From the NCBI GenBank assembly GCA_022511285.1, contig JAFLRW010000039.1, positions 1 through 13,079 of the forward strand: a stretch of 13,079 nt of DNA. Reading direction: 5' to 3'. The DNA comes from Duncaniella sp. (lineage in GTDB: Bacteria; Bacteroidota; Bacteroidia; Bacteroidales; Muribaculaceae). The notes under the pieces are model-generated. The model worked only from the letters and a program-made list of their open reading frames with translations. It did no database searches and had not been told where the DNA came from. This document shows, piece after piece, positions 1 to 7,336 of the stretch (positions are counted from its first letter, which is position 1; every line of letters starts with the position of its first letter). The position numbers and the translations under genes were made by a program.

Positions 1-1
1 G

Positions 2-682
2 ACTGAAAGCGCTCTCGCCGAGGAGTTGTCTGAATTCGAGGAGTCTCTCCCGGATTATCTGCATTTAGCATATCTCCCCAAGCCCGGGTTGATTCGATTG
101 CGGATAGACGGCCATCACGCTAATGGTGATTTTATCAGTAGAGAAGTGAGTCGCCGAGCCGATGAAATATGCCGTATACTTGGCCCTGAACGAGCAATTG
201 CTAAAGCTGACCTCTCCGCACCGGAGATTCTGATAGAGAGATTACGCAGTAGATGTCTGACTGTAGCCACAGCCGAAAGCTGTACGGGCGGAAACATAGC
301 CCACGAATTGACACTGATTCCGGGGGCCTCCGATGTGGTGGCGGGCGGCGTGGTGAGCTACTCTAACGATGTGAAAATGCGTGTGCTCGGAGTGAAGCCA
401 TTCACATTGGAGACTTATGGCGCCGTGAGTGAGCAGACTGTCAAGGAAATGGCCCTTGGCGCTATCCAAGCTACAGGTGCAGATGTCACCATAGCCACAA
501 GCGGCATAGCCGGTCCCGGAGGAGGGACTACGGAGAAACCGGTAGGCACCGTGTGGATGGCCGCTTGTTATGGCGACAGGGTGGTGACACGCCTCGGTCG
601 TTTCACCGGGTCGCGTTCACGCATCATCTCTTCGGCCACAACTGCCGCACTCCTCCTTGCCTCCTCTCTGCTGTCTGATTAA
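2..682 (+). CDS. cinA: CinA family protein, C-terminal part (nicotinamide-nucleotide amidohydrolase); 5' end outside the window
   Basis: The frame is open to the left edge, giving 226 visible residues, so this is the 3' part of a longer gene; the TTG at 26 is not a real start. The first residues (ELSEFEESLPDY, then LAYLPKPGLIRLRI) match the linker/KH-like region that joins the N-terminal MoaB/MogA-like domain to the C-terminal domain in full-length CinA. The C-terminal amidohydrolase domain follows, with AESCTGG (catalytic serine), GGVVSYSNDVK (the family's catalytic Tyr and Lys lie here), GAVSEQTV and ATSGIAGPGGGT then KPVGTVW. The family hydrolyses NMN to nicotinate mononucleotide plus ammonia (PncC activity) and, in full-length forms, may also have ADP-ribose pyrophosphatase activity, in the cytoplasm as part of pyridine-nucleotide salvage. 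Its TAA stop overlaps the stop of the convergent barrel gene. Identity is certain; whether the missing half is intact cannot be seen. Confidence 0.95.
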   Translation, partial: TESALAEELSEFEESLPDYLHLAYLPKPGLIRLRIDGHHANGDFISREVSRRADEICRILGPERAIAKADLSAPEILIERLRSRCLTVATAESCTGGNIAHELTLIPGASDVVAGGVVSYSNDVKMRVLGVKPFTLETYGAVSEQTVKEMALGAIQATGADVTIATSGIAGPGGGTTEKPVGTVWMAACYGDRVVTRLGRFTGSRSRIISSATTAALLLASSLLSD

Positions 683-691
683 TGCAGACGG
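671..691. other. Hairpin across the overlapping stop codons of cinA and the barrel gene
   Basis: The two convergent genes share the four bases TTAA (679-682), each using TAA as stop. Flanking arms ctgtctg (671-677) and cagacgg (685-691) pair over 7 bp with one G-U wobble and a 7-base loop that holds both stops. Neither strand has a T-run after the stem, so it is at best a weak two-way terminator. Confidence 0.35.
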
Positions 692-1392
692 AAGAAATAG
701 CCAACAGTGATTTCAATCGATGATGTGCGTGAGGCGGCAAAGAAATCGCGCTTTGTGGCGTGGTAGACATTGCCAAGTCCAAAATAGTAACGCCCTTCAA
801 TGAGCAGAGAGTTGCGCTTGTTGAGGAACACCTCGACGCCCGCACCTCCGGCTATTCCATAGTCAAACTTGTTTTCGATTGCTTTTTTCAGCTGCTCATT
901 GGTGCGGTAGCCTTGCGGGAAGTCGGGCAGTGAGCCGTAATTATTGTAGTCAAAGTTGGCGGTTATCTTATCGCTAAGCATAAAACCGATTTCGGGTCCG
1001 ATATTAAAGAAGAACTTTACGCGTTCGGGACCGAAATATATGTGAGTGAGCAGAGGTATCTGCGCGTAGGTGAGCCGGCGGGAATAGTCGAATTGCGGAG
1101 CCTCATCCCGCTCAAAGTCTTCGCGCCATCCGCGCTGTGTGATGTTTATTTCACCTATTAGCCCGAACAGTTTCTCCTCGTGATATCGAGCAGTAAAGCC
1201 CATAGTGACACCCTGCACCATCTTCTGATGCACCTCGGGCGAGAACGACATGCGCGAGAGTGTGGCTCCTGCCTTGGCGCCGACTGAGAAGTTTGGGCTA
1301 TACTCCCGCTGCGCCATAGCCGGAAGGGCCGTTGCCATAAATGCTGCGACTATAGTTGTCGCTATAATGCGGAGTGAGCCCATATTTATCAT
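679..1392 (-). CDS. PorT-family outer membrane beta-barrel protein
   Basis: 237 residues. A signal peptide is clear: hydrophobic residues 9-23 and a probable cut after AMA (residue 27), leaving QREYSPNF. The mature part starts with the GAKAGATLS strand typical of OMP_b-brl_2 (PorT-like) barrels and shows alternating polar/hydrophobic strands with aromatic belts: LTYAQIPLLTHIYF (about 98-110), FFFNIGPEIGFML (127-139), FDYGIAGGAGVEVFL (166-180), LLIEGRYYFGLG (186-197) and a last strand ending GYFFRLH. Size fits an 8-strand barrel. The start codon overlaps the stop of the upstream LysM gene as ATGA (1389-1392), so translation is probably coupled; an in-frame ATG three codons later (1383) is an alternative start that keeps the signal peptide. 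Members are usually of unknown ligand, and PorT itself belongs to the type IX secretion apparatus, but nothing here shows that role. Coupling to a peptidoglycan-binding protein suggests an envelope structural or assembly function (inference). Confidence 0.85.
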   Translation of the reverse strand: MINMGSLRIIATTIVAAFMATALPAMAQREYSPNFSVGAKAGATLSRMSFSPEVHQKMVQGVTMGFTARYHEEKLFGLIGEINITQRGWREDFERDEAPQFDYSRRLTYAQIPLLTHIYFGPERVKFFFNIGPEIGFMLSDKITANFDYNNYGSLPDFPQGYRTNEQLKKAIENKFDYGIAGGAGVEVFLNKRNSLLIEGRYYFGLGNVYHATKRDFFAASRTSSIEITVGYFFRLH

Positions 1393-3191
1393 AGTGATGT
1401 CTTGGTGGTCGAGCCGTCGGGGCGGAAGTTGATGAGGTAAAGCATATCGTTATAATATCCCGAGGCATCGGTGGGTTTTGTGAATCGATATCCGTTTTGC
1501 ACGCCGTCATACGTGGTGCGGGAGTCGGTCAGATATGGGATGACAAACATTCCGGCATCGAAGCCCATTAACCCCTGTCTAGGCACAACATTTTCCATTC
1601 CCGAGCCATACCAGAACTTGAATTTACCTTCAATGGCAGAGCTGCGGGCATCGTCGTAATCGGCATAGAAGCGCGAGTAGACAATAGTGTTGAGGTTGTG
1701 CATATTAGCGCTGGTCTCTCCTCTGAACATAGTCCATTCGGGATATCCGAAGAGACGCACTGTGGAGAGGAGATTATTGTCACGCCACTCGATTATGGCC
1801 GGCATCAGTTTGTTGATGTCGGCTTGGCGGCTTGAGAGAGGGATAAACGTGTAGTTCCCGTCAGAGGCAAGCCCTTTGAGGTCGGCAGCCGATAGCGCTC
1901 CCTCGGCGTTGATGCTTAGCCACTCAATTTTTTCAGCTTCGAGTCGCCCTTTCAGTCTTGAAATGAACTCGGTCTTGTCCCCCTCGTTGCCCGAGAGCGA
2001 GAGGAACACCGGAGTGGAGCTGTGCAGCCGTTCAGCGAGAGCCTCAACGGCTTTGTCATACATCCGCTCGCTTGGCAGATTGGCTTGCATCACTGCGGGG
2101 TTGGTGAGGTAAGAGTCATCCTTGACCACAAATGAGTTGAACACCTTGACGTCGTTGTTCTTGCCATATTCGGCAATAAGTGCCAGTTGCGCAGAGTTGT
2201 CAGGGGCTATAATGGCTGTGTGGCGGCGGAAAGCGGTGTCGGCCAGGATTTCTCTGACTTTGATTATTGATGCTTCGGTGTCGTAGGCTGTGATGGTGAC
2301 AGGACGCGATGAACGGCGCAGAGAGTCGGCGGCCACTAAAAATCCCTTGTAGAACTCGGTGGCTCGCATAGCGGGTTTCGAAGGTGTTTCCTCATTGAGC
2401 ATAAATGGAAGAAGCAGAGCTATTGACACCGGACGCTCTACAGCCGGGGTTGCCGCCGGAACATTGTCGACCGCCGGAGTTGCGGCTGTGGACTCTTCCT
2501 CAGGAGATGTGGCCTCTTCTTGAACTGAAACTGTGGGAGTAGAAGCCGTAACAGGGACTGCCTGATTCTTTTTTGCCGGGACATTTATCACTTGCCCGGC
2601 TTTAAGCGACACCAAACCGCTGTTGAGCGCCTCCAATTCAGCCACGGAAATGCCGTGGGCCACAGCGATGGAGTAGAGGGTCTCTTGTTTCTTTACTATG
2701 TATCCTTCGGTCGGTGTGGCAGTCTGTGCGGCCGAGAGTGCAGGAGCGGGCGCAGGCTCAGCTATGGTGATGACCTGTCCGGCTTTTAGCCCCTCAGAGA
2801 GCTGGGGATTGAGTTCTATCAAACGAGCCTCGCTGATGCCGTATTTCCTGGAAATACCGAAGATGGTCTCCCCTTTAGCCACCGTGTGGGTGTTGGGATT
2901 GTCGACAGAAGCTGCAGATGTGGATGCAGTGTCTTCATTATAAGGGAAATATAGGGTCATCCCCACTTTCAGCCCATCCTCAACGGCCGGATTGTAGCGT
3001 GTCAATTCCTCTTTCGTGACTCCGAGTTTGTGACACAGATGATAGACCGTCTCCCTGTCCGGCACTTTATAGTAATGATACATTTGACCGTTGACCGTCT
3101 TTACGGGAAGGTCTTTAACAGAAGCGCCCGCAATGAAGGTCGGGAGTGTAGCTATCACCACCGATGCGGCAAGACGAAGAAGATGGTTCAT
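1389..3191 (-). CDS. Exported protein with three LysM domains and a type 1 periplasmic-binding-protein-like domain
   Basis: 600 residues. An N-terminal signal peptide (about 1-23, ending FIAGAS) leads into three LysM domains: Y38-P83, H102-I143 and Y164-P205, each with the usual G(V/I)(T/S)xxxLxxxN core and a K(V/A)GxxxxxP/I end. A Pro/Ala/Thr/Glu-rich linker covers about 206-252. From PVSIALLLPF (about 254) to the C-terminus the pattern is that of a class I periplasmic-binding-protein fold like the LivK family: AMRATEFYKGFLVAADSL, then AYDTEAS, IIAPDNSAQ, VFLSLSGNEGD, YTFIPLSS and FGYPEW. The LysM part should bind peptidoglycan in the periplasm. No ABC transporter permease or ATPase lies nearby, so a solute-uptake role is unlikely; E. 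coli LpoA, which activates a peptidoglycan synthase through a PBP1-like domain, is a useful comparison but only an analogy. It lies 40 bp downstream of ddh and overlaps the barrel gene by 4 bases, so the three are probably one operon. Confidence 0.88.
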   Translation of the reverse strand: MNHLLRLAASVVIATLPTFIAGASVKDLPVKTVNGQMYHYYKVPDRETVYHLCHKLGVTKEELTRYNPAVEDGLKVGMTLYFPYNEDTASTSAASVDNPNTHTVAKGETIFGISRKYGISEARLIELNPQLSEGLKAGQVITIAEPAPAPALSAAQTATPTEGYIVKKQETLYSIAVAHGISVAELEALNSGLVSLKAGQVINVPAKKNQAVPVTASTPTVSVQEEATSPEEESTAATPAVDNVPAATPAVERPVSIALLLPFMLNEETPSKPAMRATEFYKGFLVAADSLRRSSRPVTITAYDTEASIIKVREILADTAFRRHTAIIAPDNSAQLALIAEYGKNNDVKVFNSFVVKDDSYLTNPAVMQANLPSERMYDKAVEALAERLHSSTPVFLSLSGNEGDKTEFISRLKGRLEAEKIEWLSINAEGALSAADLKGLASDGNYTFIPLSSRQADINKLMPAIIEWRDNNLLSTVRLFGYPEWTMFRGETSANMHNLNTIVYSRFYADYDDARSSAIEGKFKFWYGSGMENVVPRQGLMGFDAGMFVIPYLTDSRTTYDGVQNGYRFTKPTDASGYYNDMLYLINFRPDGSTTKTSL

Positions 3192-3231
3192 TTATCTGGT
3201 GCTGAGATGTGTTGGAGTTGAATGTGTGTTT

Positions 3232-4128
3232 TTATACAAGGTGGGATATGAGTTGTTCGCGGTCGCCGGGCAGAAGATCGATTACCGGAATTTCAATCAT
3301 CGTATAAGCTCCCGGCGCAAGACGCATCGACGCGCGGGCAACACCCACAAGCAGTTGTGCCGTCAGTGCGGGATTGTTGATTGACATATTAAACTCAAAT
3401 CTCTGATTCTGAGTGCGCCCGGACACCCCTTTGCGCACCATGTGCACTCCGTGGCCCATATCCTTGACAGCATCCACACTGTCAACCGCCATAACGTGAG
3501 TCTCATCGGAGGAGAAGTATGGGTCATCCTTTACGGCGCGAGCCACATCCTCGAGTTTGGCCCCCTGTTCGAGTTCAACATACACCATGCGGCGATGCAT
3601 TCCGTCCCCTTTGGGCATAGTCATCGACAGAGCGTTTTTTACACCGGGTTTTGACTTGACGCACACCGTGTGGCCCATACTCATACCCGGGCCAAAGTTG
3701 GTGTAGGTGAGGCCTTTAGGCGCAGCGGCCTGCATAAGTGTGCGCACAATGGAGTCGCTTCCCGGATCCCATCCGGCTGAAATCACAGCTACCTTGCCGG
3801 CCTTGCGTGCGGCCTCGCCCAACGAGCGACGGAGGTCAAGGATAGATGTGTGGATGTCAAATGAGTCGACTGTGTTGATGCCCAACGCGAGATATTCAAG
3901 GGCATATTTTTCCACTTCGCGAGTGGGGGTGCAGAGTATAGCCACATCCACGTGAGCTAAATCTCTAATGTCGGTCACCACTTTGTATGAGGCAAGTTCG
4001 GCCGGAATATCGCCTATGCGGCGACGCACCACACCTGCAATCTCAAAATCTTCGGCAGCTTCAAGCGCCTGAACTGTAAACTGACCTATATTGCCGTAGC
4101 CGACAACAGCCGCACGGATTTTTGACAT
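3232..4128 (-). CDS. ddh: meso-diaminopimelate D-dehydrogenase
   Basis: 298 residues. The enzyme makes meso-DAP in one NADPH-dependent reductive amination of L-2-amino-6-oxopimelate (tetrahydrodipicolinate), bypassing the succinylase or acetylase steps; meso-DAP is the peptidoglycan cross-link residue and the lysine precursor. Seen in the sequence: Rossmann motif VVGYGNIG (8-15), an arginine-rich VVRRR (33-37) suited to the NADPH phosphate, CTPTREVEKYA (66-76), the family-typical SAGWDPGSDS (117-126) and GPGMSMGHT (146-154), and FNMSINNPALTAQ near the C-terminus in the substrate domain. It is shorter than the roughly 320-residue Corynebacterium enzyme and near the length of the shorter Ddh group. 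It opens a minus-strand gene set with the LysM protein and barrel. The hairpin 4160-4210 separates it from ackA. I see no strong promoter just upstream, so it may depend on one further upstream or on read-through from ackA. Confidence 0.95.
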   Translation of the reverse strand: MSKIRAAVVGYGNIGQFTVQALEAAEDFEIAGVVRRRIGDIPAELASYKVVTDIRDLAHVDVAILCTPTREVEKYALEYLALGINTVDSFDIHTSILDLRRSLGEAARKAGKVAVISAGWDPGSDSIVRTLMQAAAPKGLTYTNFGPGMSMGHTVCVKSKPGVKNALSMTMPKGDGMHRRMVYVELEQGAKLEDVARAVKDDPYFSSDETHVMAVDSVDAVKDMGHGVHMVRKGVSGRTQNQRFEFNMSINNPALTAQLLVGVARASMRLAPGAYTMIEIPVIDLLPGDREQLISHLV

Positions 4129-4159
4129 AATGAAACTGAATTTGTTGAAATCAAGTGAA

Positions 4160-4210
4160 AAGGAATCTTACAGGCCCCGGCTGAGTATTGGGGGACCTAT
4201 AAGATTCCTT
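4160..4210 (-). terminator. Intrinsic terminator-like hairpin after ackA
   Basis: Arms aaggaatctta (4160-4170) and taagattcctt (4200-4210) are an exact 11-bp inverted repeat. Inside it a second stem pairs aggcccc (4172-4178) with ggggacct (4191-4198) around one bulged base. On the minus strand the stem ends CCTTTTC, a short T-run. It lies 15 bp past the ackA stop, in the right place to end pta-ackA transcription, and only about 32 bp before the ddh start, so partial read-through into ddh is possible. Confidence 0.72.
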
Positions 4211-4224
4211 GTAGTGAACGAATT

Positions 4225-5421
4225 TTATTTGACGATGGCCTCTGTGTCGCGAGCTATCATCATCTCCTCGTCGGTGGGGATAACGACTACCGTTACTTTC
4301 GACGATGGCTTGGAGATGACTACATCCTTGCCGCGTGACACTGCATTCACCTCCTCGTCGAGCTCTACACCCATGAAGGCGAGCGGCTTGCACACATTGG
4401 CGCGGAGCGAAACCTGATTTTCGCCCACACCGCCGGTGAAAACGATGATGTCAACACCGCCCATCTCGGCAGCGTAAGCGCCGATGTATTTGAGGATGCG
4501 ATTCTCATACATATCCTGAGCCATTGCAGCCACCTCGTTGCCGCTCTTTATTGCAGCTTCGATTTCGCGCATATCTGACGAGATACCTGTCACGCCGAGC
4601 ATACCGCTCTGCTTGTTGATGATATTCTGCACATCGCCGGCAGAGAGGTTGTGTTTGAGCATCAGATATGTGAGCGCTCCGGGGTCAACGTCGCCCACGC
4701 GGGTGCCCATCATCAAGCCCTCCACAGGGGTGAGGCCCATTGAAGTGTCGACACTCTTGCCGCCGTCGACAGCGGTGATTGAACCGCCGTTGCCCACGTG
4801 GCAGGTGATAATCTTTTTGCTTTTGATGTCAACGCCTAAGAAGTCGGCCGCACGCTGCGACACGTAGCGGTGGGAGGTGCCGTGGAAGCCATAGCGGCGC
4901 ACACCATCCTCCTTGTAATACTTATAGGGAAGAGCATACATGAATGCCTTGGCGGGCATAGTCTGATGGAATGCGGTGTCAAACACAGCCACCTGAGGCA
5001 CCTTGGGCATCAAGGCCGTGATGGCGTCGATGCCGGTCATATTGGCGGGATTGTGGAGGGGTGCAAGGTCGTAGCACTGCTTGATCATATCCTTAACCTC
5101 CTCGGTAATCAGCACGCTTTCGGCAAACTTCTCGCCGCCGTGAACCACACGATGACCCACAGCGTCAATCTCGTCGAACGACTTGATGCAACCTTCTGTC
5201 GGGTCGGTGAGCAGATTCAGGATGGCCTTTACGGCTGCAAGATGGTCTATCTGGCCTAATTCGAGAATAGCCTTGTCGCCATCAGCCTGTTTGTATTTTA
5301 AAAAACCGTCGGGAAGACCGATTTTCTCTACGCCGCCCTCGGCAAGCACCTCAGAGGCAACGGTGTCAATGAGTTTATATTTCACACTGCTGCTGCCGCA
5401 GTTGAGAACAAGAATCTTCAT
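4225..5421 (-). CDS. ackA: Acetate kinase
   Basis: 398 residues, the normal family length. It converts acetyl phosphate plus ADP to acetate plus ATP in the cytoplasm, the ATP-yielding last step of fermentative acetate formation. The ASKHA-fold landmarks are all present, and their numbering fits the well-studied archaeal enzyme: N7 in LNCGSSS, R91 in RVVHGG, H123 in PLHNP, D148 in VFDTAFHQTM, H180 in YGFHGTSH, N211 in HVGNGGS, R241 in MGTRVGDVDPG, FTGGVGENQ near the C-terminus and the conserved Glu in PTDEE (about 385). The gene starts 30 bp after the pta stop with no promoter motif between them, so pta-ackA is one transcript, ended by the hairpin at 4160-4210. The start ATG at 5421 gives the standard MKILVLNCGSSS N-terminus. 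Confidence 0.98.
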   Translation of the reverse strand: MKILVLNCGSSSVKYKLIDTVASEVLAEGGVEKIGLPDGFLKYKQADGDKAILELGQIDHLAAVKAILNLLTDPTEGCIKSFDEIDAVGHRVVHGGEKFAESVLITEEVKDMIKQCYDLAPLHNPANMTGIDAITALMPKVPQVAVFDTAFHQTMPAKAFMYALPYKYYKEDGVRRYGFHGTSHRYVSQRAADFLGVDIKSKKIITCHVGNGGSITAVDGGKSVDTSMGLTPVEGLMMGTRVGDVDPGALTYLMLKHNLSAGDVQNIINKQSGMLGVTGISSDMREIEAAIKSGNEVAAMAQDMYENRILKYIGAYAAEMGGVDIIVFTGGVGENQVSLRANVCKPLAFMGVELDEEVNAVSRGKDVVISKPSSKVTVVVIPTDEEMMIARDTEAIVK

Positions 5422-5451
5422 TGTCTAAAAACTGTATTTTGGGGGGTGTTC

Positions 5452-6465
5452 TTATTTGTTTTTCAGACCGATAGCCTGGTTGCAGGTGATGATGATGGTT
5501 TTGTAGATATCCTCGGGATAGCAGCCGCGAGAGAGGTCGTTGACCGGTGCTGCGAGGCCCTGCAACACGGGGCCTACAGCCTCTACGCCACCAAGACGCT
5601 GCACCAACTTATAGGCGATGTTGCCCACTTCGAGGTTGGGGAACACGAGGACGTTGGCGTGGCCGGCAATGGCGCTGTTGGGAGCCTTGCTGCTACCCAC
5701 ACTGGGCACAAGAGCGGCATCGGCCTGCAGCTCGCCGTCGAGAGCAAGCTCGGGGGCCATTTCCTGAGCAATTTTTGTGGCCTCGATAACCTTGTCAACC
5801 TTCTCATGCTTGGCTGAACCCTTGGTAGAGAAGCTGAGGATGGCTACCTTTGGCTCCATACCGGCAATGTCGCGGGCGGTCTGAGCTGCCGACACGGCTA
5901 TCTGTGCCAATTCAGGCGCTGTGGGGTCGGGGATTACGGCGCAGTCAGCAAAGATGAGCAGACCATTGGTGCCGTAGGGAGAATCCTCGGGAAGCACCAT
6001 TACGAAAGCACCTGACACCACATTGATGCCGGGCATTGTCTTAATTACCTGGAAGGCAGCGCGCAACACATTGCCTGTGGTGTTGAGTGCACCTGCCACC
6101 TGGCCGTCGGCATCGCCCGACTTAATCATAAGGCAGCCAAGATAGAGCGGGTTGGCAGCTGTGGCGCGGGCCTGCTCCATAGTGATGCCTTTGCTCTTGC
6201 GAAGCTCGTAGAAGAGCGGGGCATATTTGTCAATCACAGCCTCATCGGCAGGATCTATTATTGTGGCTTTGCCGATATTGGCAAGGTTAAGCTCCTCAGC
6301 CTTAGCCAGAATCTCTTTTTTTGCGCCAATCAGGATGATTTCGGCAATGCCCTCGGCTATGATGCGGTCAGCCGCGGTGAGTGTGCGGGGTTCGGTGCCT
6401 TCGGGCAGCACGATGCGCTGGCAGTTTGATTTTGCCTTTGCGGTCAGTTTTTCAAAAAGTCCCAT
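5452..6465 (-). CDS. pta: Phosphate acetyltransferase
   Basis: 337 residues from the ATG at 6465 (MGLFEKLTAKAK). It converts acetyl-CoA plus phosphate to acetyl phosphate and CoA, feeding AckA. This is the short form: only the catalytic PTA_PTB domain, without the extra N-terminal domains of the E. coli enzyme. Motifs include RIVLPEGTEPRTL, SGDADGQVAGALNTTG, VMVLPEDSPYGTNG, SFSTKGSAKHEKVDKV, DGELQADAALVPSVG, GHANVLVFPNLEVGNIAYKL and PVNDLSRGC. The frame stays open to an ATG at 6537, but that start is rejected: the extra 24 residues are not protein-like for this family, and 6537 lies inside the -33 element of a strong promoter whose transcript would begin near 6498. The leader is therefore about 33 bases. 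pta is the first gene of pta-ackA. Confidence 0.97.
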   Translation of the reverse strand: MGLFEKLTAKAKSNCQRIVLPEGTEPRTLTAADRIIAEGIAEIILIGAKKEILAKAEELNLANIGKATIIDPADEAVIDKYAPLFYELRKSKGITMEQARATAANPLYLGCLMIKSGDADGQVAGALNTTGNVLRAAFQVIKTMPGINVVSGAFVMVLPEDSPYGTNGLLIFADCAVIPDPTAPELAQIAVSAAQTARDIAGMEPKVAILSFSTKGSAKHEKVDKVIEATKIAQEMAPELALDGELQADAALVPSVGSSKAPNSAIAGHANVLVFPNLEVGNIAYKLVQRLGGVEAVGPVLQGLAAPVNDLSRGCYPEDIYKTIIITCNQAIGLKNK

Positions 6466-6506
6466 AAGGTTTATTGGTATTATATTATTAAAGTCGTTTA
6501 TGAAAG

Positions 6507-6538
6507 CAAAGTTACAAACATTTCCACCAATTGCCAAA
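6507..6538 (-). promoter_or_regulatory. Bacteroidetes-type promoter of pta-ackA
   Basis: On the minus strand, TTTG (6538-6535), a 20-bp spacer, and TAACTTTG (6514-6507) followed by C match the sigma-ABfr consensus TTTG-N19-21-TAnnTTTG exactly. The predicted transcription start near 6498 leaves about 33 bases before the pta ATG at 6465. Confidence 0.85.
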
Positions 6539-6577
6539 AAAAATTGTCAATATCCAAGTGGGGCATAAGTTAAAATA

Positions 6578-6609
6578 GCCCGCTTGTCGCAGTGGCGTGA
6601 CAAGCGGGC
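6578..6609 (-). terminator. Intrinsic terminator after the OmpH-like gene
   Basis: Exact 11-bp inverted repeat gcccgcttgtc (6578-6588) / gacaagcgggc (6599-6609) with a 10-base loop. On the minus strand it is followed by TATTTTA. It lies 43 bp past the OmpH-like stop and insulates that gene from the pta promoter, which starts about 40 bp further on. Confidence 0.88.
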
Positions 6610-6652
6610 GGTGGAATATGGATTGGAGATGATGGATGGAGGTGTCGGAGAT

Positions 6653-7273
6653 TTACTTAGCTTCGGCAGGCTTGGCGTATGAGGCATTGAGTCCCTCAAT
6701 CACCTCGTCGGTAATGTCGAGCGCGGGATTAAAATAGATGCCGGCGTTTTTAAACAGGATGGCATCATAGCCGTGGTTGGCGTTGTAGCGCTTGATATAT
6801 GCTTCGATGGTGTCGTTGAGAGCCACCTGGCGCTGTGCTAACTCCACTTCGGCTTTGCGAGCGAGATTGGCAAGATAGCTTTCGGCATCCTGCTGCATCT
6901 TCTGCAGGCGCTGCATATCTGCGGCATAGGTCTCCTGGGTGAGATAGCCGTTTGTGCGGGCCTTCTGCTCTATCTGAGCGCCAAATTTCTGGATTTCTGC
7001 AGCCTTGGCCTGCTGGGCGTTGTCGAGTCGCTGCATAGTCTTCATGTGTTCGGCTTCGTAGTCGATTGACCCCTGATAGCGACGAGCTATAGAGTCGCCA
7101 TCAATGTAGCGGATGTTGATTGTGGCCGCAATCTCGGCTCCGTCTTTCCCTGCAGGGGCGTTCAATTCGGTGGAATTGGCGGTGGCAGTCTTTGAGTTGC
7201 TGTCGCAGCTCGCTAATCCGACAGACATTATGCCGGCTACAATGGCGGCAACTGTCAAAGAGGTGATTTTCAT
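6653..7273 (-). CDS. OmpH/Skp-family protein with a lipoprotein signal
   Basis: 206 residues. The N-terminus is a lipoprotein signal: KITSLTVAAIVAGIMSVG then the lipobox LASC with Cys23 as acylation site. After a Ser/Thr/Ala-rich linker (24-50) comes the Skp-like pattern: a short strand INIRYIDGDSI (52-62), a long charged Gln/Lys/Glu-rich helical stretch (about 63-165) fit for a coiled-coil arm, and a returning strand GYDAILFKNAGIYFNPALDIT followed by the closing helix VIEGLN. Skp/OmpH chaperones hold unfolded outer membrane proteins in the periplasm as trimers; the canonical protein is soluble, so a lipid anchor is a departure. Cys23 is followed by Asp, and I see no acidic surface-export signal of the Bacteroidetes type, so a periplasm-facing position is more likely than surface exposure (inference). 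A terminator follows at 6578-6609. The small membrane protein gene lies 63 bp upstream and may share its transcript. Confidence 0.85.
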   Translation of the reverse strand: MKITSLTVAAIVAGIMSVGLASCDSNSKTATANSTELNAPAGKDGAEIAATINIRYIDGDSIARRYQGSIDYEAEHMKTMQRLDNAQQAKAAEIQKFGAQIEQKARTNGYLTQETYAADMQRLQKMQQDAESYLANLARKAEVELAQRQVALNDTIEAYIKRYNANHGYDAILFKNAGIYFNPALDITDEVIEGLNASYAKPAEAK

Positions 7274-7336
7274 ATTGTTTATAAAGATGGTATTTTTGAT
7301 AAGATGTTCAAATAAAAAAAAGAGCGTGTGTGTGAG

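Noticed and set aside
26..682. TTG at 26 as the start of a 218-residue CinA
   Set aside because: The frame is open to the window edge and the residues before and after the TTG match the linker of full-length CinA, so the gene begins outside the window.
4870..5259. A 129-residue plus-strand ORF inside ackA, and similar antisense ORFs in pta (5446-5817) and nqrF (12194-12589)
   Set aside because: They lie opposite well-conserved enzymes, show no signal, domain or promoter of their own, and are explained by codon bias of the real gene on the other strand.
7326..7336. Short gtgtgtgtgag tract and an eight-base A/T run between the small membrane protein and the OmpH-like gene as a phase-variation repeat
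   Set aside because: The dinucleotide run is only about four units, lies outside coding sequence and does not separate promoter elements that I can recognise.
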